Source: Globodera rostochiensis (Eukaryota > Nematoda > Chromadorea > Rhabditida > Heteroderidae). Taken from it: a stretch of 64,000 nucleotides of DNA. The stretch spans positions 124,001 through 188,000 of the forward strand of contig JAEVLN010000012.1 of NCBI GenBank assembly GCA_018350325.1, in the 5' to 3' direction. Within the stretch, counting starts at the first letter, position 1, and each line of letters begins with the position of its first letter. The position numbers and the translations under genes were made by a program. Below the pieces are notes generated by a model. That model worked only from the letters and a program-made list of their open reading frames with translations. It had not been told where the DNA came from and ran no database searches. This document shows positions 32,547-45,200 of the stretch, one piece after another.

Positions 32547-35500
32547 ATGTTTGAGATGCCTGAAAACGCACATTCCCAAAGCGATCGGCCATTAGAGGCT
32601 CCTTCTCTGCTGGCGTTAAGCGCCGAAATTGTGGCTATCAATGCCGAACATTTGCTTGTCCTCAACAAACGCTTTGGACAGACCGGGTCGTCGTCAACGA
32701 CACAGCCATCCTCTTCGAAATTTACACACAGTTTTTCCCGCGTGGTGGGGCTTAGAGACCAGGCAGCCGAACAATCACTCATCCAGCACCAGACCGCAAT
32801 CAATCAACCAAACACAGGTTCTTTTGTTTTATCCGGAAACTGAGTTTGCCCCACGATTTATACCACTTGGAGGGGTCAGAGGAAATGGTTTGACAAATTT
32901 CGCTTTGTAAGGGGAAAATTGAAAATGTTTTTATTGATGTGAGCTCCCGTTGCTCCAATGTTGTCACAAGTAAACTTTTCTATCCACAGCGGAACCGCTT
33001 GGTTTTTTGCCGGAGACTGCGTCCAATTTGGTGCTGCACAATTTGTGTGACAAATGGCGTCGAAAGGACAGTGCGATGAGTCCAGAAGAGATTGACAACG
33101 CTATGCAGCCCTTTTATGACGGCGTCCAATATCCCGTGACGGCCATCGATTTGTCGAATTTGCAAATCACCGACCGAATTTTGGCTGCACTTCTGGTCAA
33201 TCAAAGAAATACGCTGACTTCTCTGAATTTGTGTAGCACAAAAGTCTGTCAGCAATTCACACTTTTTTTCTAAAACACGAAGTTTTAGGGTGTAAACGCT
33301 GTTGGTGTGTGTTCTCTGCTTCAGAAGTCCAAAGTTCGTCTGGCCAATTTGCGCTCGCTGAAGCTCAACTCCACCGACCTTCTTCGAGTGCCCAAATGTC
33401 GTCGTTACCATCCTTATGTGCCAGCTTTGGAAATGGAAAGTGTCGGGTTAGATCGAGCACTGAACGTACTGATCAACAACATTCCGCCTGCGCATCACAA
33501 CGACGACATTGGTAGGACGGCGAGTGGGTCCGACCGACGCGGACGCCGGAACAGAGTTTGGACGGAGAACTTCACTAATGAGTTGCTGGTAGACGAGGCG
33601 GACGAAGTGAAATTGCGGGCTATCGTAGAGTATGACGAAGCTCAGATTCACTCGCCACCGCAATTCGTACAGTTCTGCACAGAGTTGGAGCATCTCTACC
33701 TTGTACAGGTAAGTCATTCGTGCATTTTCGTCTCTCCGCGACTTATTCAATTTGAAATAGATGGTAGCCCAAAATAAGGGAATACGAACTGAACCCCTTG
33801 ACATTTTACAGGGACTCGGCTTTAACATTGAGGATGAAACTCGCGCTGCATTTTTAGTCAGGATTCTAGCTGAATTGAAACACGTGCGCACTTTGGTCTG
33901 CCTTCGATTTATTTGTGACTAAGCCAGCTTCTTGTTTTAAGGATTTGTCTGAATGGTTACTAACCGATTTCACAGCACTCCAAAAATTGGAAAACCTCAC
34001 CACTTTAATTCTTTACGACATTCATAATCTGGAGAGTTCCATCGACACATTGTGCCAGTTTGAAACGTTAAGGTAAGTCTCTGCATTGATTTTGAGCTTT
34101 TCCGTTAATTGTCTTATTCAGAGACCTTGACCTGTCTCAGAGCGACCGGTCTTCCAGTGGCATGTACACTCAACCGGTGACGGCCCTTCACAAATTGGTT
34201 TGTCATCTGCCAAAACTGCAGTGTCTTGACATTTCCGGCACAAATCTAACGACGTCACCGTCTGAGAATGATCGGCCATTCCGCGGGTACGTTCATTAGT
34301 TCTAGCTTAATTTTTTTTTTAATCTTTTCAAATTATAATCGGTGATCTGAGATGTTTAGTGCCGGTACGCTTGACAGTGACATACCGGGATTGAGTTTTC
34401 TGAAGAAACCGCTGAAATATTTGGGCATATTCAACTGCGAATCGAGCTCTCAGTACAAAAGCATTCCAGCAGAAAAGGTAGGGCTTCCACCATATCTATA
34501 TAATTTGACAAAAATCCAATTTTAAAGCCTATTTTAAAATTAATTGTTCACAAAACTGTCTACATATATTACAATAACAATAAGTATTTGATACCACTTA
34601 AATTAGTTTTTCAAACACGAACCAAGCTCAAATCCCCTCCGGGACATTTAGTTAAATTTTTGTAGTTGCTTCATACCCACCCAAACCAAACAAAGTCGGT
34701 ATGTTTTATGCGTTAAAGTGCGTTTTTTGAGTTGGGTATAGAGCACGCCAAATTGATCCATTGTCCTATCTAATGTTTATTAATATTTTGTTTTTAAGAT
34801 CAGTGGCGATCACGGAGAGGATCAGGTGCTGACTGCGATGGAAATGTATTTGGAAAGACCCAAGACGATGCAGGTGGTGCTCAACGAAAGTTATCAGTTG
34901 TACCGTTTTGGCACAAATTTGGTTGGTTATTGTTAACGATTTCGTGCACAATCAGTTTTTTTGAAGCACCGCCAAGTGGAGGCCCTTCACCTCGTGTTAA
35001 AGTCCATGTCTTTGCATCTTAGCAACAGCAATCTCCAAATCGCCGGAAGTGCTTCAATGTTTTACATTATACGTCTGTTTGTTTCTTTTTGCTCTAAGGA
35101 TTATTACATTATGTTTTAGGCACTGTGAAAATGAATTGGTACACTCGACGAAAAGTGATTTTTGCCCTGTTAAGCGGTTAGATTTATTCGCATTCACAAA
35201 GGTTAACTAATTTGTTTTGTTAGGCATGGAGAACCATTTGGACGAGCAGGTGATGGTGCGCAACTGCTGCCTCTGTTTATGTCAGGTGTGAGCACTTTTT
35301 GAAAAGGAGTGAATTAAATTTACTGGCACTCGAAATTTTGAAAAAATTAATTTATAGTTTGACATTCCGCAAGACATTATGTTCAATTATGGACGCGTTG
35401 CCAATTTGTTGGTCAAAGTGCTAGAAACGCACAGCTCGGATTCGCTTACGCAACGCATTGTCGTGTTTTTGCTAAATTCAATGGCTTGTCATGTGGAAGG

Positions 35501-36908
35501 GGGGCAGAAAATCGAAGTGGGCGAAATTGGAGCCATTGAGGTGCTTACACCGTCTTGGCTACTCTTTTGCCATTTCGGCCATTTAATATATATTTTAATT
35601 CATAGTTTTTCAGGTAATTCTTCAACAAATTGCGCGTAAACTTCAGGCCAACCAATGTGACGATGTGATGGACACTGCTTGGAGCTTTTTGTGGAACATC
35701 ACAGGTGGGGTCTCAACCCTCTAATAGATGCTTTTCCATCTGCCCCCGCCCGCCGACACGTATCGGTCTCCAATAGCTGTAATAACATTTAAATTGTTTC
35801 AGATGAAACGCCAGCAAATTGCGACCGTTTTCTGAAGGCTGAGGGGCTCACTTTGTTCCTCCGCTGCTACACAAAATTCTCCACGCAAGTGGAGTTAGTG
35901 CGCAACATGATGGGTCTTATCGGAAACATTGCGGAAGTGTACGAATTGCGTGGAAAATTGATGCACGACGACTATTTAAAGATATTTTGGTAATTAATAA
36001 GAAAATGCTGTTTAGCGGGTGGCGTCCAGTCTCCCACCCTTTTGGAAGTGGCTGGCCCTTACTGGTTATTTTGGCCATGCCTTAAAAATTTGGCTTTTAG
36101 TTGTTAAACCCAACCAAGTATTTCGAATGAATCGTTATGTCTAATTATCCTTCAGTTCTTTGCTTGGCAATCTGAGCGACGGGATTGAAATTTCGTACAA
36201 CAGCGCCGGCGTACTGGCACATTTGGTCAGTGACGGAGATGAGAGATGGGAAGCAGTGAATGCAGAACATTCGCGGCGCCATGTCAGCGACCTGATAGTG
36301 CAGGCAAGTGGACTCATAAGGAGAGATTGGACCGATCAAACTTTCAATGCGATTCTTGAGCGACGAAATTTTGGCTCCGCAGAGGCATTCGATCGGTCCT
36401 CAAGTCTGGTTTTACAAACAACATCTCTTCTACTATAAAGATCTTTCCTACTTTGCTATTTTGTAAAAATTTTTTTTGCTTAATTTATGTAGGCGACTGA
36501 GAAGTGGGATCTGAATGCGCGTCGCTACATCAATTATCGTTCCTTCAAGCCAATCCTTTGTCTTCTGCCTCAATGGCACGCGGACGGCTCCCAACAGTGG
36601 GCCATCTGGGCTTTGGCAAATTTGACCACCACCGACCGTGCCAAATATTGTCGTTTTGTGGTTGAGGAGGGCGGTGTAGAATTGGTGAAACAGCTGGTCA
36701 AACACCCACAGTCCACGCGGGAAATTCGGAAGTTGGCCCAGGCAGTGCTTGATAACATCGAAGAATGGTGGGCTCTTGATCCCCCTCCCCCTCTTTTAGC
36801 CATTCAAATAAATTTGTGTCCGTTCATTTTGGGGTTTTTAGGAAAAGAAGTGACGATGCGAACCATGCCGATCAACAAGAAACGACAAATGATATAAATG
36901 ACCCCTGA
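32547..36908 (+). CDS. ZYG11/ZER1-family Cullin-2 substrate receptor
   Basis: Substrate-recognition subunit of Cul2-Elongin ubiquitin ligases; family members recognise N-terminal glycine degrons, and C. elegans ZYG-11 acts in meiosis and polarity. Starts MFEMPENAHSQSDRP. From 33.0 kb: LPETASNLVLHNLCDKWRRK, leucine-rich repeats (AIDLSNLQITDRILAALLVN; LRSLKLNSTDLLRVPK; LTTLILYDIHNLESS; LQCLDISGTNLTT), then an armadillo-like C-terminal half: NHLDEQVMVRNCCLCLCQF, WSFLWNITDETPANCDRF, ELVRNMMGLIGNIAEVYELR, GNLSDGIEISYNSAGVLAHL, YRSFKPILCLLPQWHADG, QWAIWALANLTTTDRAKYC. It ends TTNDINDP-stop at 36906-36908. WNITDE and NIAEV are family hallmarks. I cannot separate zyg-11 from zer-1 by eye. Confidence 0.9.
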
Positions 36909-37186
36909 AGACCGAGCGAAGGGCGAATTAATAGCACTAACAGTAAATATCTTTCTCTGCATTTCTTTCTTCCATTTTTGTGGACTAACAGAAAAGACAA
37001 AATTTATGCTTATGATGAAGCCATGGCCCAAAATGATCAAATTTTGTTTGTCGAATATTTCTTAAATTATCAGAAGAATGTACATTTAAAACAAACGATT
37101 GGTTTTGTTAGTACAATGCATCGCATTGAAAAGTTTCAGAACAAGTAAAATTTGTCGAATACATCAATTAAAATTCGTTCTTTTGT

Positions 37187-38201
37187 TTAACCAACGGAGG
37201 GACCTTTAAGCCGATACCTCGGCGTACCGCCGCTTCTTCCTCCCAGCGTTGGCGTCGATGTGCCTTCTCTGCCGGCTGCGTGTCGGACCACCTGGTCGAA
37301 GAATGTGCACAAAACCATCCGGTTTGTGGAGCCGGGCGCAATTGACTTCCGCGCGTCCAGTGTAATGTGCTCGTAAGAGCGCAAAAGTGATGAATTCTCA
37401 CGCGTACGACCTGAAGAATGATCCGCACCCGTTCCTGGGGGAAATGTGCAATCATTGAGCATCCACAAAATAATTTAAATGCGTGAGCCTATTGTTGATT
37501 CCGAATAACTCGACCCCTTTAACACACGGGTTGAAACAAATGTAAAAAACAAGACCCACCAACAATGAGAATGGGAATGGTGTACACGCGATCCATGTCC
37601 AGCGCAATAAAGCGTTCCCCGCTTCCTCCGTCGAAGCTTTTCTCCGCCGAGACGATGGAGGAAGTGTCACTCATGCTCAGGTTGGGCGATGACACTAATC
37701 GCGTGGAATTCAGGCCATGGCGACGATGACGAGTGCTGTAGGAAAAACTTCATTTCGATGTTTTATTTCCTTTTCCTTGCGCTTTCTCCAACATACGTTT
37801 GCGTGTAGAGAAGATCCAACCAAACAGCCAAATTCTGCTCACTTCGCACGTTGTTAAGGTCGTGTACCAGTACGACTCCGTCCGCACCACCCATGAAAAC
37901 GGCACTTGCCGTCCGATGGTTGTTGGAACCGCCCACGTCCCAAAACTCGAGCAGTTCAGTCGCCTCATTTGGTGTTCCGGCTTGGTACTGGTGCGGAAAA
38001 ATCTGCAAGACTCATGTTATCGAATTAAAAACTGCGACCGAATCTTTCAAAAACACTGTGTCACCCCAACATCCAACCCGCCTGAATGGTGCAGCCGAGT
38101 GTGCTCTGCGGCGGGGAGTCAATTCCGCAAAGCGAATTGATCAAAGAAGTTTTGCCGATGGAGGAATCGCCAAGGAAAATGATCTTGTGATGGCTGTTCA
38201 T
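37187..38201 (-). CDS. Rab-like protein 3 (RABL3) small GTPase-like
   Basis: Atypical Rab-family GTPase linked in vertebrates to prenylation and Ras pathway regulation. Starts MNSHHKIIFLGDSSIGKTSL with a P-loop (GDSSIGKTS). CTIQ is joined to IFPHQYQAGTPNEATELLEF, then WDVGGS in place of the Rab WDTAGQ, which is diagnostic of RABL3. GVVLVHDLNNVRSEQNL, YTIPILIV and, after an intron, GTGADHSSGRTREN follow, then SIAPGSTNRMVLCTFFDQVV. It ends RLKGPSVG-stop at 37187. The intron 38003-38081 has a GC donor (CAG|GCGGGT); no GT donor fits the required phase 0. Same strand and 282 bp downstream of TRM44. Confidence 0.88.
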
Positions 38202-38483
38202 CCCCGCATAATTGACAAGGTCATTAATAAATAGCCAAAATGTTCAATAAGTAGCAGTATGTATAGTGAAGACTTTGGCTTACTCAAATTACTCTTTTTA
38301 ATTTTATCGACTCTTCCGAAAGATAACAAATATGCAATAATAGTAACGATAAAAGGCTAAACAATCAATCCAAAATACAACGATAAAAAATATTATAATA
38401 AATATCGTCAACCCGCCACTAATGCTTGTAGGAACAAATGTGAACTTCCAAAGGACAACTGAAAATTAACACGATTTAATAAT

Positions 38484-39937
38484 TTAATTACAAAATGCCA
38501 AACCCGACCCGTCAGGATGCAACCGATGAAAAAAACAATCGCTTCGGGAGGCCCTTCCCACGCATTTTTGTGCAAATTCCGCATTTACGGTGGGCCATTT
38601 TCGCATGGACACAGAGCTTCGCTCGACGGAGAACATTTGATGTTGATTACGCAAAAAAGTCTGCAGCCCTTTGTCCTGCTTGTCCAGCATTTGCCGGTCG
38701 GTGGTCGTAAGAAGCTTTTGTGCCAAAAGTGACAATGAAACGCTTCCGCCGCAGCGCCAGCCGCTGAAAATTGTTAAAATTAATTTACCTCAAAAAAAAT
38801 TTATTCTGACTTAATGTTTTCTTCGGGAGCGTTTTCAATGAGAAAGTTCGCAATTCGCTTTATTAAGTCCATCCTATAATCTGGCGGCAGTTTGGAGCAA
38901 TTCCGGACCTGAATTTGTTTTCAATGAATTATTTTTCTGGCAATTTTTGCCTGCTCTTTTGATGGACGTGGCATAAAATAGTCCTTTTTGCCAATTTTTG
39001 CCAAGGAAAGAAGACCAGCGATGACAGACTCAACGCGTTCTGTCGATCCAAGACCCTCCGATGGGACAAAGCCGACCAAACATTTCTGAAGTTAATTTAG
39101 GTAGTCGATAACCGGTATTACTGGTTCAAAAACTCCTAACTGCGAATATTAAAAAAAAGAATTTACCCGTTTCCGAGAAGGAATTTTCAGCTGGTCAACC
39201 TCCACCCGAAACCCAAGTTGAAGACAAATGTGTTCGATGTAAGCGAAGTGCTGATCGGCAATTCCTTTCGGTGCGCCTGCCGCCAAAGCCTTTTCGGATG
39301 GCATTTTTCGTGAGTATTTGCCAAAGAAATCGTAAGTGCAGCATGGGAGGAGGAAGAAATTACATCGAAGTCTGAGCAACATATTTGGATTATTAAATCG
39401 TTTTAACACAAAAACGAAAACCTTGCAGCGATCACCGGGATCCAAGGTGTAAGTTCGTCACTGTGATTGCCGACTAGAAAATCAACGTCCTTCAGATGTT
39501 CAGCAACGGAGTCGTAAGAAGACGGGTCAAATACCGTCTCCCTTAAATCCGCTCCCTGCGCCCGAAACTGCTTCCAGATATTTCTTTCGCGTACGTCCAG
39601 ACCCAACCCCCGAAAGCCATGACAGCTAAGCAAAAAGACGAGCAGTCCATTGCCACAGCCAAGATCAGCGAACTGTTTACTGGGCCCTATACCGTACTTG
39701 CGCCAAAGTTCAAGGAGGTAAGCGACAATACCGCAGTCCTCATAAACGAATTTGTTGGGGTCAGTCTTCTCAGTCCAATTCTGTAAACGGCGAAATCCGT
39801 TTTTGGGAATTGTTTCTTGCTATTACTCGTCATAAAAAACCGACCGAAACTATCTTCCTTCCGTACTTGTCCTTAATTTCTTGGTATTTGAGGCAGTACA
39901 TCTCATCCAAAAGTCTGTTAGACCCTGTCTTCGACAT
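38484..39937 (-). CDS. tRNA(Ser) (uridine-44-2'-O)-methyltransferase TRM44/TRMT44
   Basis: S-adenosylmethionine-dependent enzyme that 2'-O-methylates U44 of tRNA-Ser in the cytosol. The start MSKTGSNRLLDEMYCLKYQE (39937) is followed by NWTEKTDPNKFVYEDCG, the SAM-binding loop FADLGCGNGLLVFLLS, GLGLDVRERNIWKQF, the family signature VGNHSDELTPWIPVIAA, LLPCCTYDFFGKYSR, and KCLVGFVPSEGLGSTERVE. Intron 38909-38950 has a GC donor (GAGCAG|GCAAAA). After VRNCSKLPPDYRMDLIKRIA an intron with donor AA|GTCAGA leads to GLQTFLRNQHQMFSV and CFFHRLHPDG...FCN-stop at 38484. The C-terminal CCCH finger of vertebrate homologues appears cut short. Same strand, 137 bp downstream of the RRM gene. Confidence 0.9.
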
Positions 39938-40074
39938 CACCGTTTAACAAACCAGTAAAGCGAATGACCTTTCTTCAAAATTCTAAACGTAAATTGATTT
40001 ATTGGACAACAAAAAAATATTTTTGAGAAAAGCAACAAAATTGTATCAATCAATACGATGAATAAAAGAATTTG

Positions 40075-41328
40075 TCAAAATTGAAGATATTTGTATCGCT
40101 TTGTTGGTACATTGTGCTCAACATCCGCTTGTCTCTGATACCCGTATTCTTTGAGCAATTCTTCGGCATTTGGCTGATTCCGTTTTGAACGTGGAAAATT
40201 GTTTTCGACTACTAAAGAGTCAGACTGAACAGGTGGCGGGGGAGGAGGCGAAGAGAAAAGCGACGCATTCGAATATGACGAATAGGTCGAAGACGGCCGC
40301 AAAACGTTCTGACTCGACGAAAGGAATTGCTGACTTCCATCTAAAGAAGAACTAGTTACTGTATAGAAACCAAAAATTGATTGTATTTGTCCGAAGAGCT
40401 TGATTCGTTTTCGGTTGTTGACTTCGCAAAAAAGTGATTTCAGTGAATGCGAATGGTTTGGATTATTTGGGCACATTTTTAGACACAACATCAGCTTACC
40501 CAAGTCTTGCAAAAACTAACGGAAATAAGTGGGCGTTGAAGCAGCAAATCTAGGCTGTTCTTGTTGAGCTGCGGCCCGAATCGCTTCTTCTTTTTGCTGT
40601 TGGATTTGTCGCTTTTGCCGCATGATTTCCTGCATTGTTATTATTTTCTTGGCATAAATCCGCACTCCTTGCAAAAATTGTAAAGCACCCCTCGAAACGC
40701 ATCTTTCGGTCGAAAGTTCGTCCAGAAACTCGACAATCCAATATTCATTCACCGGATTTCGTTTTGCTTTTTCTGACGAGGTAGAAAACTGTTGGACGAT
40801 TTCTTTGACGACTCCAAAAGAGCTGAGATATCCGAAAATTGCAGGTTCAGACAAATCGTTACGGGCTGCTTCAGCAATATTGTATACGATTAAAACCCGG
40901 CGAGACCGAAACAGCTTCGAGCAGGGGGATTGGTCGTTAGATGCAGATGCCACAGTGTGTACTATCTGAATAAGAATGCAAAGATAATGAAAACTTCACA
41001 AATAACAATTCCCTTTATCCCAAACCTCGCTAGTTGGAAATGCCGGTCTGACATCGATTTTATGGTGCCCAATGTAATGAGGCCGAGCATTCAGAATTGC
41101 CTGCGCCGATGATGGCGAGGCATAAGTGATAAAGCCGAAGCCACGACTCACTCCGCTTTCTGGATCCTTCATAATTTGGCATTTCGTGATTTCTCCGTAA
41201 GCAGTGCAATATTTGTAGATGGTAAACTCCTCTAAATCACTTGTCAAGTTGTTTATAAAAATTCTATTTGTCGGTTGAGACGTTTCGGCGATTTTGGGAT
41301 CATTTTCAGAAGAAATATATTGTGACAT
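40075..41328 (-). CDS. RRM RNA-binding protein
   Basis: Starts MSQYISSENDPKIAETSQ. The first RRM has RNP2 (RIFINNLTS) and RNP1 (RGFGFITYAS) and is complete over about 80 residues. After an intron, joined SEIVHTVASASNDQ, a second, degenerate RRM-like stretch follows (RVLIVYNIAEAARND ... EYWIVEFLDELST ... GVRIYAKKI), without a canonical RNP1. A Gln/Ala-rich helix (RQIQQQKEEAIRAAAQQEQ) and a Ser/Pro-rich tail (SSTYSSYSNASLF, a run of six prolines) lead to YKYLQF-stop at 40075. Intron phases fit at each junction checked. It is likely an mRNA-binding regulator; I cannot name the subfamily. First gene of a closely spaced minus-strand trio. Confidence 0.85.
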
Positions 41329-42213
41329 TCGCTCTGAAACTGGAGTTTAAATATTTCTTCCGAAGATAGCAAATTACTAGCTGTTTTTTTACTTGCACCC
41401 GACGTAGCAGAAAAATTTTCGAGGGGGGGGGGGTCGGCTGAAGAGCAAAATAAACCGTTGCAGTAAGAAAATTCTACGTACCAGAAAACACGAACCCCAA
41501 ATGCAATTGCAAACGTGCCCCAAAAGCTCAAACAGCGAAAAGGCTATTTTTGGGCCGTTTCTTCAAGACGTATGTTACGGTTATTTTGGTAATCGGTTAA
41601 TTCTGGAACTAGCCGGTCAATTTTGGAAATTCTAAAAGTTAAAAGCTTGAAACCTTTGATTTTACAAATTAGGTAAAGGTGTTTGACAAAAAAAAAAAGC
41701 ATTTTTTATGAATAAATTTCAAAACCTTAGTGATCTTGGCAAGAACAAAAATTTTAATTTTAATGCATTTTCTTAAGAATTTTCGAAATGCGAAATAGGC
41801 ACAAAAAATCTTCAAGTGCCTAAAATCGGCTTACGAGCATATCTTAGGCTCGAAACCCCCAAATACTTTTAAGGCTTATAACTTGATTCAATTGGTCTCT
41901 ACACAAACTTTTCAGATTCGTGCATTAGAGAGCGAGAGAAGTTGATTAATATAATATGTATGTAATTTTTATTGAATTCTAAAAATGACCTTAAACTACA
42001 TTTTTACCCCGATCTCTACGTAATCGATCTTTGAAGGTATTAAGCAAATTATAGCCCATAATTTCAGAAGAGATCTGGATTTGTTTCGTTTTATTGGGTA
42101 TAAGAAATCCCGACGGATTTGTAACGCTTTTTCCATTTTTGCCTGTCACGCGCAATTAAAACATTTGTAATTTGCAGCTTATTGTTAACATTTTAATTTA
42201 ATTCACCTATTTG
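41329..42213. other. Divergent intergenic region RRM gene / BRE1
   Basis: About 885 bp, AT-rich, between the start codons of divergent genes, with a G/C run near 41.42 kb. It probably contains both promoters. No supported coding exon or RNA gene. Confidence 0.45.
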
Positions 42214-45200
42214 ATGCCCAAGCGCTCGATTGGGTCGGAGGACAGTGAGGATGATGAACTTCGAGCAAGTTCAAGTGGACCTTGTAGAGACTCACCGCTT
42301 GCCAAAAAACAAAGATACATCGAATTTGAGCCGATTAGAATTTGCAGCATAGGCAGTGTGGTACGACAAGAATCACTTTTGAAAATTTCGAAAACATACC
42401 TAATCAATTATTTTTGCGTACATAAAGAAGGAGATCGACAACTGTGTTTTGCGTGCCCAGCATTACAAACTTTGCGAGAAATTTCGACTAAAGGAGAAAA
42501 TCAGATTAGATTTGGAGAAGCGCATTGAGGGTTTTGAGCGTCGTCAGATCCAAGATGATGCTGTTATGTGTATCATCAACCGCTACTGGAACAGAGTATG
42601 TTGTTGGATTAGTCAGCAAAAGAATAAGGGGTTGGGGGAGCTTTTCTGCTTCCAATTCATTATTGTTTTTTAGTTAGACGAGGAAATGCAACTTTTGTTA
42701 CAACGATTGGATGGTGGAGCAACAACAGTACAGATAGATACAGAAATGAAAGGTTTGAAATCGAGTTACTTTTGTAGATTTTGTTATTGCTCTGAACATT
42801 TTTTGATCAAGATGAAGCAGCGAGCAGTAGTCAGCACGACGACGGACACTTCCTTTCTGTACTCGCCCAATGGAGTTGCGAGGAAATGGATGAGAAATTG
42901 AAACAACGCGTCGAATTCAGTCAGCGTTCACTAGCCAAATTAGTGCAGGCGTTTAGTCGAATTGGCGAGCAGAATGGACGTATAATCACGATCCTGCAAG
43001 GTTATTTGGCGAGTTGCTGGACTGTGGCCACCCAACTTTTAGACGATGATACCCACGATACTGACATTAATGACGAGTCCAACCTTATCATTGGAGAAAA
43101 GAAAAAAGGCAATCGTTGGACATTGAATTTACTTATTAAGAATTAATTTTTAGTGGAAAATTCCACGGTTTCGCCAGGGACTGCTGATGAGGTTAGGACA
43201 ACGGTTGAAAGTGGGCTAGTAAAAAGGGTCAGCAGCGCAACGCTGAACATCGACACTGAACTTCGCAAGCAAACAAGGAGCGTACTAGAGGAGAATAATC
43301 GCTTGCAAAAATTGCTGACAGAGTTTCAATCAAAAAACCATCGCTTGGGCATAAAGGCATTAAAATTGAAACGAATTTTTAGTAAAAAATGTTAACATTT
43401 GCAGACGACTTCTTATGATGACAAAGTAACGATGATGGCACTACGGGTTGACTCACTGACCACTGAAATCGAGGACCTTCGCTATCGGCTGCACAAATCG
43501 ATGCAAAGAGAAGAAAAGTTGGACTGCAGACTAGCCGAGGTCTGAACTGAAAGTTAATTTGACGAGAGTTTTGTTACTTAATGAGCATTCCAATAAAAGG
43601 AAATTTCAGTACATCAAGAAGCAGGATGCATTGCAAATATCAACAACAACTGCACGTTCTGAAGCGGGAGAACCTCAGCTGAATGGGACGGGCGAGGAAC
43701 TGGCCAGTCTTAGCAAATCCAAGGTTGTTTTGGTGGACCTGGTGGGATACTTTGTGCTGATTTCATCCTTTAACTACAGTTAGATGAACTGCAGCAAGAA
43801 TTGGAGATCCAAACAGAATTGGCCTCCAACCGACTGGCGGAATTGCAGGAAATGACGGAAAGGAACAAATCACTGTCGGCTGATGTGGAGAATTGCAAAA
43901 TGAAGGTTGAAAATGAAAGTTCTAGTTGAAATGGGAACAATTAAATAGTTTTAGTTAAGCAATTATTAGCGAATTTTGTTATTGATTTTTAGTTGAAGTA
44001 CATTTGCTCTGATGATGTAAAGAATTCGACTGAGTATAAATGTTTACAGACGGCCTTCAACTCTCTCTTTGAAGATAGCAAATTGCAAAAGTAAGCTAAT
44101 AAATTCCGTTTGCAGCTTTCCTTTAGCATAAAGTTAAAATTTTGATTCTTAAAGAAAAGAAGACGAAGAATTGAAACAGCAAATTGTTCAATCGAAGCAG
44201 ACATTTGAAGAACAGATCAACTCAATCAAGGTTTTTAGGGTTGGATACAGACTAAGGATTTTTAGCTTAAGATCGGATCGAAGATCCGGCTATTCGGAAA
44301 CTTGTCGTAATTCTCAACCGGTTTTGGCCGTGCTGCTTGGGAAAATCCCTTTTTTTAATACTGTGATATTTTAAAGGCTTGTAGCGGAATTTTTGCATTT
44401 TAAGCGAGGAAAAAATGTTAATACATCTTAGAACGATAATTTGATTGCATTGGATCGCCTTCAACAAACTGTGATTGAACTAGACAACGATCTGAACACC
44501 GCTCGTCGCGAGTACGAAAATGTTTGCGTGGATTATGAAGTGAACACCGCTTCGCGTGAGCAGGCGATGCCCATCAACGAACAGATGAATGCGTTGATGA
44601 ACTCGCTGAACACTCAGAACACGCAATTGAAGCAGGAGGTTGCCCGCTTGAAGCGCAAATGCACCGAAATGGGTGTCCAAATTCAGATGGTGAAGGCCGA
44701 ATATTGACATAAATTTGTTCATTTGAGTCAATTCCAGTGCCAGAAAGAGCTGGATGGAGAACGACGAGTAAACAACGAGAATTATTTGATCATCAAATTG
44801 GAGGATGAGATTACACCTGGCTCTGTCATGGAAGGAGGAGGGCACAACGTTGAAATGGACGGTCCGTCACCAATTTTGGACGGGATTGACGTAAAGAAGG
44901 AGGAGCCACCGGACACGACAAGTCAAAACGGGCAAAACAGTGATCAGGTTTCGCTAAAAGCACATTCACTTGAACTATCTTTTCCTTCTTACAATTAGCA
45001 TCGGAACGCTATTGCCTTTTCACCACCACCGCCAACAGATTTGGCTGAGGCACAAAAACTTATTCAACGTCTTCGGTTGGAACGCGACCGCTATAGGGAT
45101 AAATTGCGTGCATTGGCACGCGCTGATCTCAAGGAGAAGCGAAAAATTTGGAACGAAGAGCAGCGGAGGAGGCTGAAGCATTTGGAGGACCAATGCGAAA

